This document shows positions 50,494 through 63,100 of a DNA stretch of 64,000 bases, one piece after another (the first letter of the stretch is position 1; each line of letters begins with the position of its first letter). A model generated the notes under the pieces. It was not told where the DNA came from. It did not search any database and was given only the letters and a program-made list of their open reading frames with translations. The stretch is from NCBI GenBank assembly GCA_905250125.1, contig CAJNOL010000248.1, forward strand, positions 111,934-175,933. The letters run 5' to 3'. The position numbers were made by a program, and so were the translations under genes. Origin of the DNA: Rotaria sordida (taxonomy: Eukaryota; Rotifera; Eurotatoria; Philodinida; Philodinidae).

Positions 50494-52532
50494 TTTTCAA
50501 GTTTTGTTTATTTCAATTTCTTTTTTACTCTTTTACTTTTATAAACTACATCAACATTTATTGTATGTCTTGTATCCATAGAAATTATTATTAGATTAGC
50601 CTGAGGGTTAATAGAAAGAATAAGTATTGTAGAATATAACCATCTCGATCGATGAGGATCGAACATTCTCGTTTTTATCGACAACAGTAAAATGACATGT
50701 ATTTATCAATTTATAACTTTCAAATCTAAATGAAATCAAGATAATTATAGTTGAATGCTTATGTATCTAAGTTCAATAACTTGACAATGGCAATTGCTAG
50801 CAATTTGTAATTCCATGCAGTCGAAAGAAGAGAACTCTGGACTTTTTTTTTTTGACTGATACTATATAAGAGAAAATTATTTTGAAATCTATTATTTTCA
50901 CAAAACATTCAATTGTATGTTGTAACAATACTTACTAAACTATAAATAAATTTTATTAATTATTCATGATGAAATCATTATTATACGTAAGTATCCAAGA
51001 TTACTTGTTATTCATAGTAAGACATAAACATATAACTGAATACAGAGATGTGTAAAGGTAAAGAAAAGTTTCTCGTTGTTTTCTTCTATGAAGATGTGAA
51101 AAACTTTATCAATGATTTTTCATGTAAAAATACATATGAAAACAAATACTATATTGTCCTTTCATTATATCGTTTTGCTAGTTTGGTAGACACGTTATGA
51201 AATAAACATAGAAAATGACTTTCATTCAAACATATACTATTAATACAAAGATAAATGTTAATAATAATTTTATTTCTAATTTTCTTTTTGAAACATTTAA
51301 AATGCAGAGATCAACAGTCATACCATTAAATAAAAATCATATGTTAGTAGCTAATATTTTACAAATGTATAGTACTGTATTGTTTCAATAATTTATCGAA
51401 ACTTCGTTAGATATGCTGATACTATATATAAAAAATAATAAATTCTAAAATTGGTTATATTTAATAAAGTTACTTTAATACCATTCAATGAATGTGCTCA
51501 TCTGACGATAATCCATCACTGTAGTATAACTCGAAAAAGTATACATTTGTACTAATTAGTGTCCTGACGGGTACGACTTTTTGACAACCAGATCCAGACC
51601 GGAGCTAATCGACATTCGGCAGATACTTTCACAGCCACAAACTTTTATTTTATATGAAAAAGTATACTATATAGTTTCTTCCACAAACAGCAACAAGAAA
51701 AAAAAGCAAGTGATTCAGGATTCACTTGGTGTTTTTCTACTTCTAAGATCCGATCAATTCCATTAAGTATACATTAGCTAGTTGGTTGATGACAAAAATA
51801 CATACATGTAGGTGTAGGATTATGTTCAGCATTCGACTAGTTGCAGAACATTAATGTTAATGGAACTCGAAAAATGTGTTGTATAAGGCTAAAAAATGGT
51901 TCATGTGTCATAATGCTGAAATAATCAATCGTTTTGATGTTGATGAAAACAAGTATACTGTGTTATCTTTTCTTTTTCTTCCTGTTTAGATAACAGAAAT
52001 ATTGATGAAACGATTCAACAGAAAAACAACCAACTATAACACATGACATTTAGTTGTTCGTATACAATGCAATACGATTAATACAGCTCGTTTTTTTCGA
52101 TTACTTGATGAAGACTTGAATTTTTTTGAATAGTATTATTCTAATGTTTTGTAGAATAAACGATCGATAAAATTAATAAAAAAATAAAGATATTTTTTCT
52201 GTGTTTGTTTGCATTTCTCTTCTTAATTCACAAACAAAGATGAACGAATAATAGCACCAAAATAAGCTTTTATCGCAAAGTATGATACTATATACTTGAT
52301 CAAAGTTCTAGATTAAGGAGGGAGGAGCTTTCCCCCGCAAAATTTCAGACTTTCCACCATCATTTTTTGCTTCTCTCTATAATCGGAAACTCTGTACTTG
52401 ATATTTTAGAAAATTCTATATTAAAATCGCATAAAACACTGAAGCAACGATAACATCGGTTCGATGTATACTGTAGAGATAGTATTTCGTTCATAAACAG
52501 GTCGAATGAATAGTAGAATATCCAGAAAATAT

Positions 52533-52653
52533 CAATTGAAAAAAATATTCCTTTGTTAAGATATTAAGTTTCCAAAAAAGTGATCGATTGCTACAAAAAT
52601 TGAGTTGACTTGAAAATTTAATATCTCGACAAAGGAACAGTCTTTTTAGCTGA
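52533..52653. repeat. Short hairpin repeat
   Basis: 43-bp arms, e.g. CCTTTGTTAAGATATTAA against TTTAATATCTCGACAAAGG, around a 35-bp loop. Confidence 0.7.
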
Positions 52654-53618
52654 AACTTTCAAGATTCGAATGGTTTATGGACGAAATTTCAGATCGAAAA
52701 TTGAATAAAACTGTCATAACTCGACTTCAGTGACCTATACGTACAAATCCTTTTAGAATTTTTCTAATCTTACCAAAATTTCCTTGTGAATTCAATATGA
52801 GCTCAAATGGCGGGGTATCAATTTGGGTGTTTTCTCGTCAGCTATGTCACATTCTGAGAAATCGAAATGTTCTAATCACCATGAATCTTTATAATCGAAT
52901 GTATTTTCATATGATTCCAAAACAATAAAATTGATTTCGTAGTATCAATTCAATTCTGTACAACCACAAAAAAAATGAATCAATATTCAAATGTCCTTCT
53001 ATTTTTTTATAAGTACATCATATAGTAACATTGTTCAGGTTTCGTTTATTTCGATCTTTTTTTTTTTCTTCTTCAAATTGTTGTTAATTGTATGTATTCC
53101 ATTCATAGAATTTCTTCTTGTTAGCCTAAGGCTAAATAGAAAGAATAACAATAGCAAATAACTATCGTCTTATTGCTTTCTCTGTTTGTTTTTTTCAACA
53201 AAGATAAAGAATATGTAATTGAATTGTTTTTTAAGCATTTCATATAGTGAAATAATGAGAAATTGATTTTATGAGATTCAAGCAAATTTTTTTTTTGCTT
53301 TCATATCTAGATAAAAATTAAGGTCAATCAGTTTTATTGATCTTAAGAATAACTGATAGTGAGATTATAATTCATAGGTTTTCTTTTTTTTTCTTTGATT
53401 CAAAAGATGAGAAACTATCATTATCGATGAATGCAATGCATTATAATTTCTTCCAAAAATAAAAATAAGTGTTCTAGTTGAACCATACAATGAAAAGAAT
53501 TCTTTTTTTTAAATCAATAATTATTTGATGAAAACCAAGTTGATACATTGACAGTTATCTAGTTATATCCATACGTCTAATACATGCAAATTAATGTTAT
53601 TCATTACTATAGATATAT

Positions 53619-53828
53619 ATGTTTGAAGGTCAAGTATCCTATAATACTGGTTTTATAACATATAAACACTTGATTAATCAAGTGCAGATATTGTTATATC
53701 CCAATTGCTTGCATTTCATTTTCTTTTTATCTATCTCATTGCTTAAGCAAATAACTGTCGAGTCATTCAAGAGTATTGAAATAGATTGTGAAGAACGTCT
53801 TAACCAACAAGAAGATGTTGATGAATAA
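53619..53828 (+). CDS. Weak candidate small gene
   Basis: Open frame of 69 codons. It could also be two exons, 53619-53681 and 53748-53828, joined in phase 0 across a 66-nt intron (donor GTGCAG, acceptor CTTAAG), giving 47 residues with the C-terminus SFKSIEIDCEERLNQQEDVD. The N-terminal stretch NTGFITYKHL is loosely EF-hand-like. The short length, weak donor and lack of a recognised family make chance plausible. Confidence 0.22.
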   Translation: MFEGQVSYNTGFITYKHLINQVQILLYPNCLHFIFFLSISLLKQITVESFKSIEIDCEERLNQQEDVDE

Positions 53829-54487
53829 ATAATTCGATTTCTGATTATTATGCATGCTACTGCTATACGAACAGATATAAAGAGAGAAAAAGAAACATTT
53901 TTTTTATAACGAGTTTGATCTAATAAATGATGATGATGATGATGATGATCATCATCATTATTATCGTTAACTTACGCGAATAAGTAATTACATTCATAGA
54001 GTATCGTTTTTTTTTTCTTCAGATAATCGATGAAGGACAAGCAAGAAAGAAATTTGATAAATACAACAAGTCGAGTGCTAATCATCGTCAAAAACAAGCA
54101 ATACAAAATAAAGAAATAGAGAAGAAAGAAGAAAAAAAGAAGAAAGGAAAAATAGAGATGAGAGAAAACTAGCGGATTCTCTCTTAATGATATCTTATCT
54201 TCGTTGGTTGAATGTTTGTATAGTTGCTTGTCAATCAGCACGACATCAGCCGTTTTGTCTATTAAACTGACCGTGAAATAGTATCCACATATAGATAGAT
54301 TAAATATATGAAAACAAAAACTCTCGCAAGAACAGGTGACGACAGTATTCTATAATAGCAAAAGATTGTGGAAAGAAAATATATGTATGTCAACAACTCT
54401 TTAGAAATACATTGAAATATAGCAAAAAAGAAAAATAGGAAATAACGACGATAAATCGTATGTTTCCGTTTATCACCTACGTATAAA

Positions 54488-57400
54488 ATGCTTGATGCAT
54501 CAATGATTGATGCTGAAACTGGTGGAGCTTCTGGCGCATTTACCTATACAGCACAATATGGTGTCAGACGAGCATCAACTCGACCTGATGTTTATCGAAC
54601 ACAATTTGGTTCAATGAGTGCCGATGAATATCTTACACCAATGTTACAACCACCTCAACGTGCTGACAATAATATGGCTCGACGTCTTTCTAGAAATTCA
54701 TTTCTTATTCCACCTCAAACATTTGTACGTCGAGCTACAGACGGTATGTTAATTAAGAGTATACATTTTTTTTTTGTTATTTATTTATCTCATTATTAGA
54801 TTTCTTGAATTTAGAAATGTTTATTACATCAAAAATATTTTCTAAATAAGATAACTAAAATTTTTTTCATAATAAATCTCTTGTTTTATGATATGAATGA
54901 TAAATAATTTTTCTTCATGTCATATTATAGAGATATGATGTACATATAATATCATGCCTTTTAATATAGTTTATTTCATATAGATTAATATATAAACAAT
55001 ATCTCAGTATAGAAACATAACCTTGTCGTGTTTGATGATGATCTTTTAACATTATTGTCATGTCTTATCTACTCTTTTTTTTTATAGACTAACGCATGTA
55101 TCATGATATAAGGCTATTGGTAACAATAAAAAAAAAACAAGAAGGCTGATCGATTGTTCTTTTCCATGTTATTTACTGATCTTGTCTTTTCTATCATAAT
55201 TACCATATGATAGAAAGAAAACAATCAACGAATTAGAACACATTGGAAAATTAATATCTATTCGATAGTAGTGACATTTGCTAGAATGATGCTTAACAAA
55301 ATTTATATAATTATATATATATATATATTGTTGAGCAAGTAAAACTAAGATTTCTAGATAGATAAAGAAGACTAGTATGTTCCATGTAGAGAAAGAAAAT
55401 GTGCACGTTTAGTCAATTATAATAGCAAATCATTGCCATCGAATTTGAGTGTGTACACAACATTTTGCTCTTATATTTATTGACGATCTAATCATAGATG
55501 AACTAATAAGAAGAAGAAAACAGCAAGGAAATATTCATTTAGAATGTTGTATTTTCGTAATGAAAGACGATATGATCATGGAAATTTATCACGTATTATT
55601 AGTTGTCAAGACTCTCAGCATTTTTCTAATCGTAGTCAACATTCGTCATCATCAGGAACTAATTTAGATCCACAATCGTTAGCAATAAGTCATCGTCATT
55701 CCGATTTTTATGGTAAAATTTTTGACTTTTTTTTGTGCCTTCATACTCAACTAGATCATAATATATTGAATAATAATTTAGAAAAATTTCAATTTTTTGA
55801 TTTTTTTTAGACCTTAAATATACACGTGAACAATCAGGTTACTGTTTTGGTGTATTAATTGTTCTCAGCTATTTTCTTGTCATTGTTACATTTCCATTAT
55901 CTTTATGTTTCTGTCTTAAAGTATGTATATTTATATATATTGATTAATTATATTTTTTGAAAAAATAAATAATAGGTAGTACAAGAATATGAAAGAGCTG
56001 TTATCTTTCGACTTGGCCGTATTTTAGCAAATGCAGCACGTGGTAAGTAAAAATGTCGCTTCGTTTTTTGTTTTTTTTTTGATCGACTAGAACATGTTTC
56101 GGAAAAGTCAAAAAATTCTATTCAGTTACTTTCATACAATTAAAAAAAACAGCTTTCAACTTAGTTTCCAAAATTCATAGTTTTGATTATTTTGTTCGAA
56201 ACATGTTTTAGCTGATACACAATTTATCCATGAACTTTTATATCATTCGTTATTTTCCCATTAATTCTTGTTTACATTATACATTTTGATTTTCAGTTCT
56301 ATATATATATTTCTGCAAACAAATACATACACTTATGCTTGATATTTATCAAATAATTAATATGACAATAGATAACAAACATAAATATATAGTTAATACA
56401 TGTTGACAGAATAGATAAAACATTTGATTATTTTGTTTTCTTTCTGAAATTTAAAGATTTAGAGAAAATATAGATTGAATAATGTTTGCAAAGCAAAAGT
56501 CAAATAGTTAATACCTGTTGTTTCACTTTCGTTTTTTTTTTTTTATATAAAATTTCTCGATATGTAAAAATCTATCGACAATGTAAAACTGGTTACCTGT
56601 CTAATAATTGTATAACCTTATGCCAAGAAATCTTATTAATCCTTTAAGTCTGAGATTATTTTTATATAGTAAAAAGGACAGGGAACGGTTGACAGGCAAA
56701 TCGGCTCGATAAAAAGTTTTTGATTTGAAATCTCAACTACGTTATATCAAACAGAACTCTTCATAGTTTCATTTAAAAGATCAAGTTCCGTCACAAAAAG
56801 TGCTCAACTCACCGAACTCTTTCGTTTGGTATAACATAGTTAGGGTTTTGAATCAAAAAATTTTTATATGGCCAATTTGTGTATCAACCGTCTCCTGTCC
56901 TTTTTACTAGATAAAAATTATCTCGTACTCAAAGAATTAAGGGACAACTAATAACCATCAGTAAGTATAGACAATCTTAACACATAAATCATATTTCGTA
57001 TCGCTCGAACTGAAAGGATTAATTCTATATAATTGATAATTCATTTTTCTTCAATAATTAAACAAGAAATTTAATTTATTTTTCTATATATAATAGGACC
57101 CGGTTTATTCTTTATTTTACCATGTATTGATACCTATAGTAAAGTTGATCTTCGAACAGTAACTTTTGATGTTCCACCACAAGAAATTTTAACAAAAGAT
57201 AGTGTCACAGTAGCAGTTGATGCTGTTGTATATTTTCGAATATTTAATGCTGTTATATCAATAACAAATGTTGAAGATGCAGCAAAATCAACAAAACTTT
57301 TAGCAGCAACAACACTTCGAAATGTAATTTTTAGAAGATTTGTTTTTGTTTTCATTCATTTTTATATATATTAATTATTCAATTTAGGTTTTAGGTACTA

Positions 57401-57846
57401 AAACACTTCAGGAAATTCTTGCTGAACGAGATAAAATTGATAATGTTATTCAAGTATGAAGATTTATTTTCGTTTATATTGTTTTAATTAATTTGTTTTT
57501 TTTTGTTTATTTAAAGACGGGTCTCGATGAAGCAACTGATCCTTGGGGTGTTAAAGTTGAACGTGTTGAAGTAAAAGATGTTCGTTTACCAGTAGCATTA
57601 CAAAAAGCTATGGCAGCTGAAGCTGAAGCATCACGAGATGCACGTGCAAAAATAATTGCAGCTGAAGGTGAAATGAAAGCAAGTCGTAGTTTAAAAGAAG
57701 CAGCTGATACAATTAATGAATCACCTATTGCTTTGCAATTAAGATATTTACAAACATTAACACAAATTGCTGCTGAACGTAATTCAACTATTGTCTTTCC
57801 CATTCCTATTGAACTTTTACAATCTGTATCACGTAGTCGTCGATAA
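54488..57846 (+). CDS. STOM: Stomatin, band-7/PHB membrane scaffold
   Basis: Isoform with the first exon: 54488-54743, 55811-55920, 55976-56042, 57097-57323, 57388-57453, 57517-57846; 1056 nt, 351 residues. Stomatins are monotopic proteins of the inner membrane leaflet that oligomerise, bind cholesterol and modulate ion channels. A unique 85-residue N-terminus precedes the hydrophobic hairpin (residues 96-122: YCFGVLIVLSYFLVIVTFPL, with the conserved Pro and a Cys at the palmitoylation position). The PHB domain is very well conserved: EYERAVIFRLGRIL, GPGLFFILPCIDTYSKVDLR, DVPPQEILTKDSVTVAVDAV, then the coiled coil AAEAEASRDARAKIIAAEGE and the C-terminal ALQLRYLQTLTQIAAERNST. An alternative first exon exists (next entry). 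The 1054-bp third intron carries a palindrome. Confidence 0.96.
55544..55712 (+). CDS. STOM: Alternative first coding exon of stomatin
   Basis: ATG at 55544 opens 56 codons (MLYFRNERRYDHGNLSRIIS, then a Ser-rich stretch) and ends phase 1 at GTAAAA, exactly the phase needed by the exon at 55811. The upstream exon 54488-54743 also ends in phase 1, and joining it to this exon hits stops, so the two are mutually exclusive N-termini. The alternative protein would be 322 residues. A TTCATTTAG acceptor lies one base before the ATG, suggesting a 5' leader intron or trans-splicing. Exclusive use is inferred from phase only. Confidence 0.7.
56640..56945. repeat. Palindrome in the stomatin intron
   Basis: Arms about 56640-56770 and 56810-56945 are inverted copies: TAGTAAAAAGGACAGG at 56668 against CCTGTCCTTTTTACTA at 56896, and GTTATATCAAACAGA against the region GTTTGGTATAACATAG. 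Loop about 40 bp. Confidence 0.85.
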
Positions 57847-57959
57847 ATTTTCTTTTTTTTTTTTTCAAAATAATAAAATACAATACTAGAGCTAATTTTA
57901 TCTTTTATCTTTTTTTTCAAAAAAAAAAAAACATGATTTTTGAAAATCATATATGTTTG

Positions 57960-58410
57960 AATAATACGTCTAGATATTTATAGTTAAGACTACTACTTCG
58001 ATGACAAGATTTTATTTTCCGATAGCAAATACAAAGGTTATATTGCTGAAAAACATTAAATAATATCTTGCGGATAAAAAACGATATTAATATCGCATTG
58101 GTTGTCCTTTCTGTTTGATACATTGTTATAATTGACTTCCTACTGAGTCAACTACTAGTTCCTTGGCAACATCACATTCTGACTCAGTAAGAAACCGATT
58201 ATAGGAATGCATCAAAGAGAAAGGACGACTCATGTGATATTGATGTCGTTTTCTATCCTCAAGATATTATGTGATGTTTTTTAGCAATATAACCTTTTAT
58301 ATTTGTTATATGAAAATAAAGTCTTGTCATTGAAGTAGTAGTCTTCCAAATATCTTTACTATAACTTTCAAACAAAAAGAAAAACAACAGAAATATCTAG
58401 ACGTATTATT
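57960..58410. mobile_element. 451-bp MITE with perfect 20-bp terminal repeats
   Basis: Ends AATAATACGTCTAGATATTT (57960-57979) and AAATATCTAGACGTATTATT (58391-58410) are exact inverted repeats. The body is a long imperfect palindrome (TAAACTACTACTTCG-type inner arms, ATATCTTGCGGAT / ATCCTCAAGATAT, GACTTCCTACTGAGTCA / TGACTCAGTAAGAAA). It inserted about 110 bp past the stomatin stop. Superfamily not determined. Confidence 0.85.
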
Positions 58411-58906
58411 TTTATTATTACACACATTTTAAAAAGAAATTCCAGTTTACGACTTTGTAGTAAACATATCCTAAAAATAAAGATCTACTATTTTTCAAAA
58501 AAAAAATTAACTTGATAATTAAAATTATTAAAACCATGAAGAACGAAAAATGTCAACACTATCGAAATTATACGAACAATTTTTGCGACAAATGTATTTC
58601 ATTAAATATTGTTATAATATCTAATGTTTTTAACTCATTCAATTTCATGATATTCGTAATGATAAAGATCATGTTGGGGTGGCTCAATCATACGACCAAA
58701 ATTATTTTGTAAAACAATATATAGATAAACAAAATTCATATAATTAAAATCACATATGAGAAAAGTTTTTAGGATGTTAATACATTTAAAGAATTCAATG
58801 AAACAATTCTTTATTATCACAAGCGTAATATCGAGTGGTCCTTCAACAGTTACTACTCATCATTGTACAATTTGACGAATATACATTACTGTTCTTATCA
58901 AACTGA

Positions 58907-59690
58907 AGAAAAATGTGACAAATATAAATATGGTGTTATGTTTAATTTGGTGCAAAATAGATAAAATATGATATCAGCGACCGATATTTGAGTCTTAGTA
59001 TCTGAGATTGTGAACATTTGAAAATAATATCCAATATATGATTCGATGCAGAATTAAATGGGCTACAAAACGTTATTATTTTTATTCTGGAAGTCATCTT
59101 CTGACATGGACATTTGGTCAAAATACTAGATAGACCAAACTGAATGCAATGTCGAAAAATACAGTATTTAGACTTTTTCGATTCTATATTGAATTGAAAG
59201 AGAAATTTCCTATATTCTGTTTTGTAGAGCTCAGCGAGCTCTATCGAATAGTATATGATTCAACTTAAATAGCGAAATGTTTTTAAAGAAAAAATTGACA
59301 AATATCAATACGGGGTTATGTCTAATTTTGTGCAAAATCGATAAAATATGATGTCAGTAATAGATATTCGAGTCTAAGTATCTCAAGTTGTGACCATTTT
59401 AAAACAATGTCCAATATATGATTCGATGCAGAATTAAATGGGCTACAAAATGATATAAATTTTTTTTTGGCAATCGACTTCTGACATGGACATTTAGTCA
59501 AAATACTGAAAAGTGAAAAATATTTCAGAGCACACTAACACACTATATTTTGACTTTTTCGGTTCTAATTTAAGATAAAGGAGATATATCATATATGCAG
59601 TTTTGTAGAGCAAATCAAGCTCTATCGATTGGTATATGACTCGATTTGAACAGTGAAAAAGTTTCAAGGAAAAAATTCATAAAAAGTTAT
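58907..59690. repeat. Tandem duplication, 380-bp period
   Basis: Copy 1 about 58907-59286 and copy 2 about 59287-59690. The segment ATATGATTCGATGCAGAATT and the following AAATGGGCTACAAAA are identical in both; TTCTGACATGGACATTT also recurs. The stem of a third copy begins at about 59675. The interval 58411-60109 otherwise shows nothing; stomatin and the cyclophilin gene converge on it. Confidence 0.88.
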
Positions 59691-60109
59691 AGGTCAATTT
59701 TTGAGTTTTTTTCGCAATTTTTAGGAGTATATTTGAGGGTGTCTTAGTTTAGTCTACCCTAGCTGACCAGCAGTAGATCTTTAGACCGCAATATTTTGGA
59801 TTATTCTATGGTATACTATGGTCTAACTTCCTATGGGGTCAGATTTGAAATCTGTTAACCACCATGTTTTCGCTATCTCTGGTTTGTTCATGAAGCGTCT
59901 CTTAATATTTATAAGTAGATCAACACTAATGTTTAAAATTAAATTATTTTAAAAATAGTTTAATATCTTCTCTTCAAAAGTAACTTTTCGTGTATTTGTT
60001 ATTTAAAAAAGAATCTTTTAAACATAAATCATTCTTTTTTATTTTATTTCATATAGAAAAAAACCTAATGAGAACAATAAGTTGGTGTACATAGAAAAAA
60101 AACACAAAA

Positions 60110-63100
60110 TTATTGTTTTTCACCACAAGAATATATTAATATATCTTCAAGATGAATACCAACAGAATCAGTAGCATTACGAGCAGAATAAGCACTACCA
60201 CCATGAAGACTACTATCATCAGCAGAAGTAGCACCACCACCACCACGAAGAATATTATCAACAGCTAAAAAAGATGAACAAAAGTCTTATATAGATCAAG
60301 ATTAAAATTAAATATACCTTCTCTATTAATTAATTCAAAAACTTCAAATCCTTGCATTATTTCACCAAAAACGATCTATTAAATAAGATGGTTTTAATAA
60401 TTAATATAAAAAAAAAATCCATTTGAAACTTACATGTGTTTCATCTAATGATGGCATTTCACCTTAAAAATGAAAAAAAATATTTAGATTATTAATAGAA
60501 ATAAAAAGAAAAAAATAACTTACCAAGTGTGATGATGAATTTTGTTGTATTATCATTTTTCTTCATACTTAATAAAGCAGGTTTATCATGATGTAGTTCA
60601 TTATTTTCGTTTTTTATTTTTCCTAATATTCTAAATATATGAAAATTAATAGTATTACAATAAGTCAATAAAACTACACTTTTTACCTATTATTATTATT
60701 TTGTACATAGGCAAATATTTCACCTCCTGAAGCAAAACAAAAGAAAAAAAAACTCTTTATATTATTTTATTCTTAAAAAATGTTTTACCTTCTATATATT
60801 TGTTGATAACCAAATAATTGAAAGAAGTATTTTGAAAATCAATGCCATGTCGTCTTGTACATGTAGCACGAAAATATACTAGAAAAGAAGAACAAATATA
60901 TATATATAATTGTTAACTCTGATTAATAAGATTATTGTAATAGTATAAAATCTTTGATTGATTCGTTAAACGAGAGTTATGGTTCGAATAATGTGCTTTT
61001 TTTTAGGGGTGGGAAGTTACCGTTCCCAGATCGTTACCCGGGAACGGTAATGGTAACGGACGCTGACGAAAAAGTTATCAGTTACTTTTTTCTGGTAACT
61101 TCTCAAAAAGACGAGTTATCACTTCCATTCGACGGAATATCATCAATACATCATTTAACAGAGTTTGGAGTTACCAGGTAACTGGTAACGGATAACAGTT
61201 GCCTGTTACCTGGTAACGGGTCAAATGAATAAATAATGTAATGGCGATGTTCGGTCGAATGGAAGTGATAATTCGTCTTTTTGAGAAGTTACCAGGAAAA
61301 AATAATTGGTAACGGTAACTTCCCACTCCTAGTTTTTTTATGGAATTCAATTTGATTTTTGAAGATATGATAGTCTTGTTGAAAAAAATAGAACTATTTG
61401 CTGATGCTAGGAAAAAAATTTCTAAGATGATATTTTAAAAAACTTACGAAGCAAATATCAATGAAACTTATATATGAAAAGGTGATATCTTTATTTTTTT
61501 CCTTTTCTCTTCTTCTATATGTTATATTGATGAAAATCATCTTAAAAAACTTTAAATAGATAGAAGATTCTATTTATTATGTAGTTTTTTTTTTCTTGTC
61601 AAATAAAATAAAATTTTCTATGAAATAATAATAATGATCTTTTAATGTTTATATTCGATAATTAAAATAAAACAAAAAACTTTTAGTCAATTTTCATATT
61701 CTTTAAATTATTTAACTTTCTTTTTTTTTTAAATATTTTTCTTAAAACTATTTCTATTGTATATGAATTAAAAAGAACATGATCATAAATAATCTTTATT
61801 TTATATGAATTCTTAACGGAAATTTTTCTAACGAGATAACCTTCCAAGGGGCTACATTCCGTTTTGATTCCATTTATATTTCGTTCGATCAGGTATATTG
61901 AGATAGTGAAAATTGTAAACGAATCTCTTTCCATGGCTCTCTTTGCAAAAGTTATGATCATTTTATTTAGTTTATGACTCATCCCTGTATTTACCGAAAT
62001 AATAAAATAATGAAATTTCGACCTTAAATTTTACCTATGAATAGGTATGATAGCCATATAGATTATTCGGAGAATTACATGTAAAAACAGTTTATTTCTT
62101 GAAATATTTATTTTTTTGTTTCAAAAACTAGTCTCTTGCTATAAAAAGATTACAAAAATCCTATTGTGTTATAATATGAATATTTCAAAAAAGGAACATT
62201 GTTTTTTTTACATGTTACTCTCCAAATAATCTAAGGTGGTTATTATATCTATCTATAGGAAAAATTTCAAGTCAAAATTCCATTATTTGATTTTTTTTTT
62301 TTAGTAAATATATGGGGATGAGTCATAAACTCAATAAAACGGTTATAACTTTTGAAAAGAAAATCATGAAAAGAACAAATATTACTATAGAATCTTCAAT
62401 ACTTTCAATGATTTTTATATCCGTATCCATACTATTATCTTTGATTATTTCGTCAAAATTATTTCTCTCATTAACCTCCTAAATCTTATAACCTACGAGT
62501 GAAATTTTTATCAATTCTATGTCATTATATCTTGAGTCTATGATAAAAACTTCAGCTTTTTATCTTGTTAGTTCTCCCTATAGTAAGACATACAAATATG
62601 ACTTGTTTTTCGCCAAGTTTTATCATAGTATCTGAATATGTCATTTAGTATAATCATCTTTATTCTGCTTTCTCATCACAGTTTTAATAATAAATAGTTA
62701 GAGTAAGTCAGAATCAATGTTCTAATCTATAGAAATTCATATAATTTGTTGATTGTCTAAATCAACAAAGAGAGATAACAAAAAACATTTTTAAAAAAAT
62801 GCTTATTTGAGAAATATTCATAGAAGTGATGAAAAATATTATCAGTCTTATATCTCACAAATACAAGCTATAAGATTAAAACTTTGAGAAACTCATATCT
62901 GCTATGCCAGTTACAACATATTAAATAATCAATCCAATCAACACACGTTCAACTGTCAATGTGTGTCTGCATTATCTCAGAGATTTAGTCTGAAAAATTT
63001 TAATGCTTTTTAACAAAAATCGCTCTAAAATGTTAATATTCGTGTTCTATTAATGTATGTCTCTACTCTATGGAAAAGTCAAATATTTTTTTCTTTTTTT

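Larger units (their letters stand above)
50494..54487. other. 4-kb gene-poor interval
   Basis: Holds a short hairpin (arms 52533-52575 and 52611-52653), an ATG/ATC microsatellite with a palindromic centre (53928-53957), and a weak small-gene candidate at 53619-53828. Promoters for the LRRC74-like gene (minus) and stomatin (plus) must lie at its ends. Nothing else recognised. Confidence 0.6.

Noticed and set aside
53972-54241. Minus-strand frame of 89 codons
   Set aside because: The product is dominated by Phe/Leu from a purine-rich tract and has no neighbouring exon.
57134-57950. Antisense open frames over stomatin
   Set aside because: They are shadows of the conserved stomatin exons on the opposite strand and have no splice or start context.
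60954-61181. Open frame of 75 codons
   Set aside because: It lies wholly within the GGTAAC-rich MITE in the cyclophilin intron.
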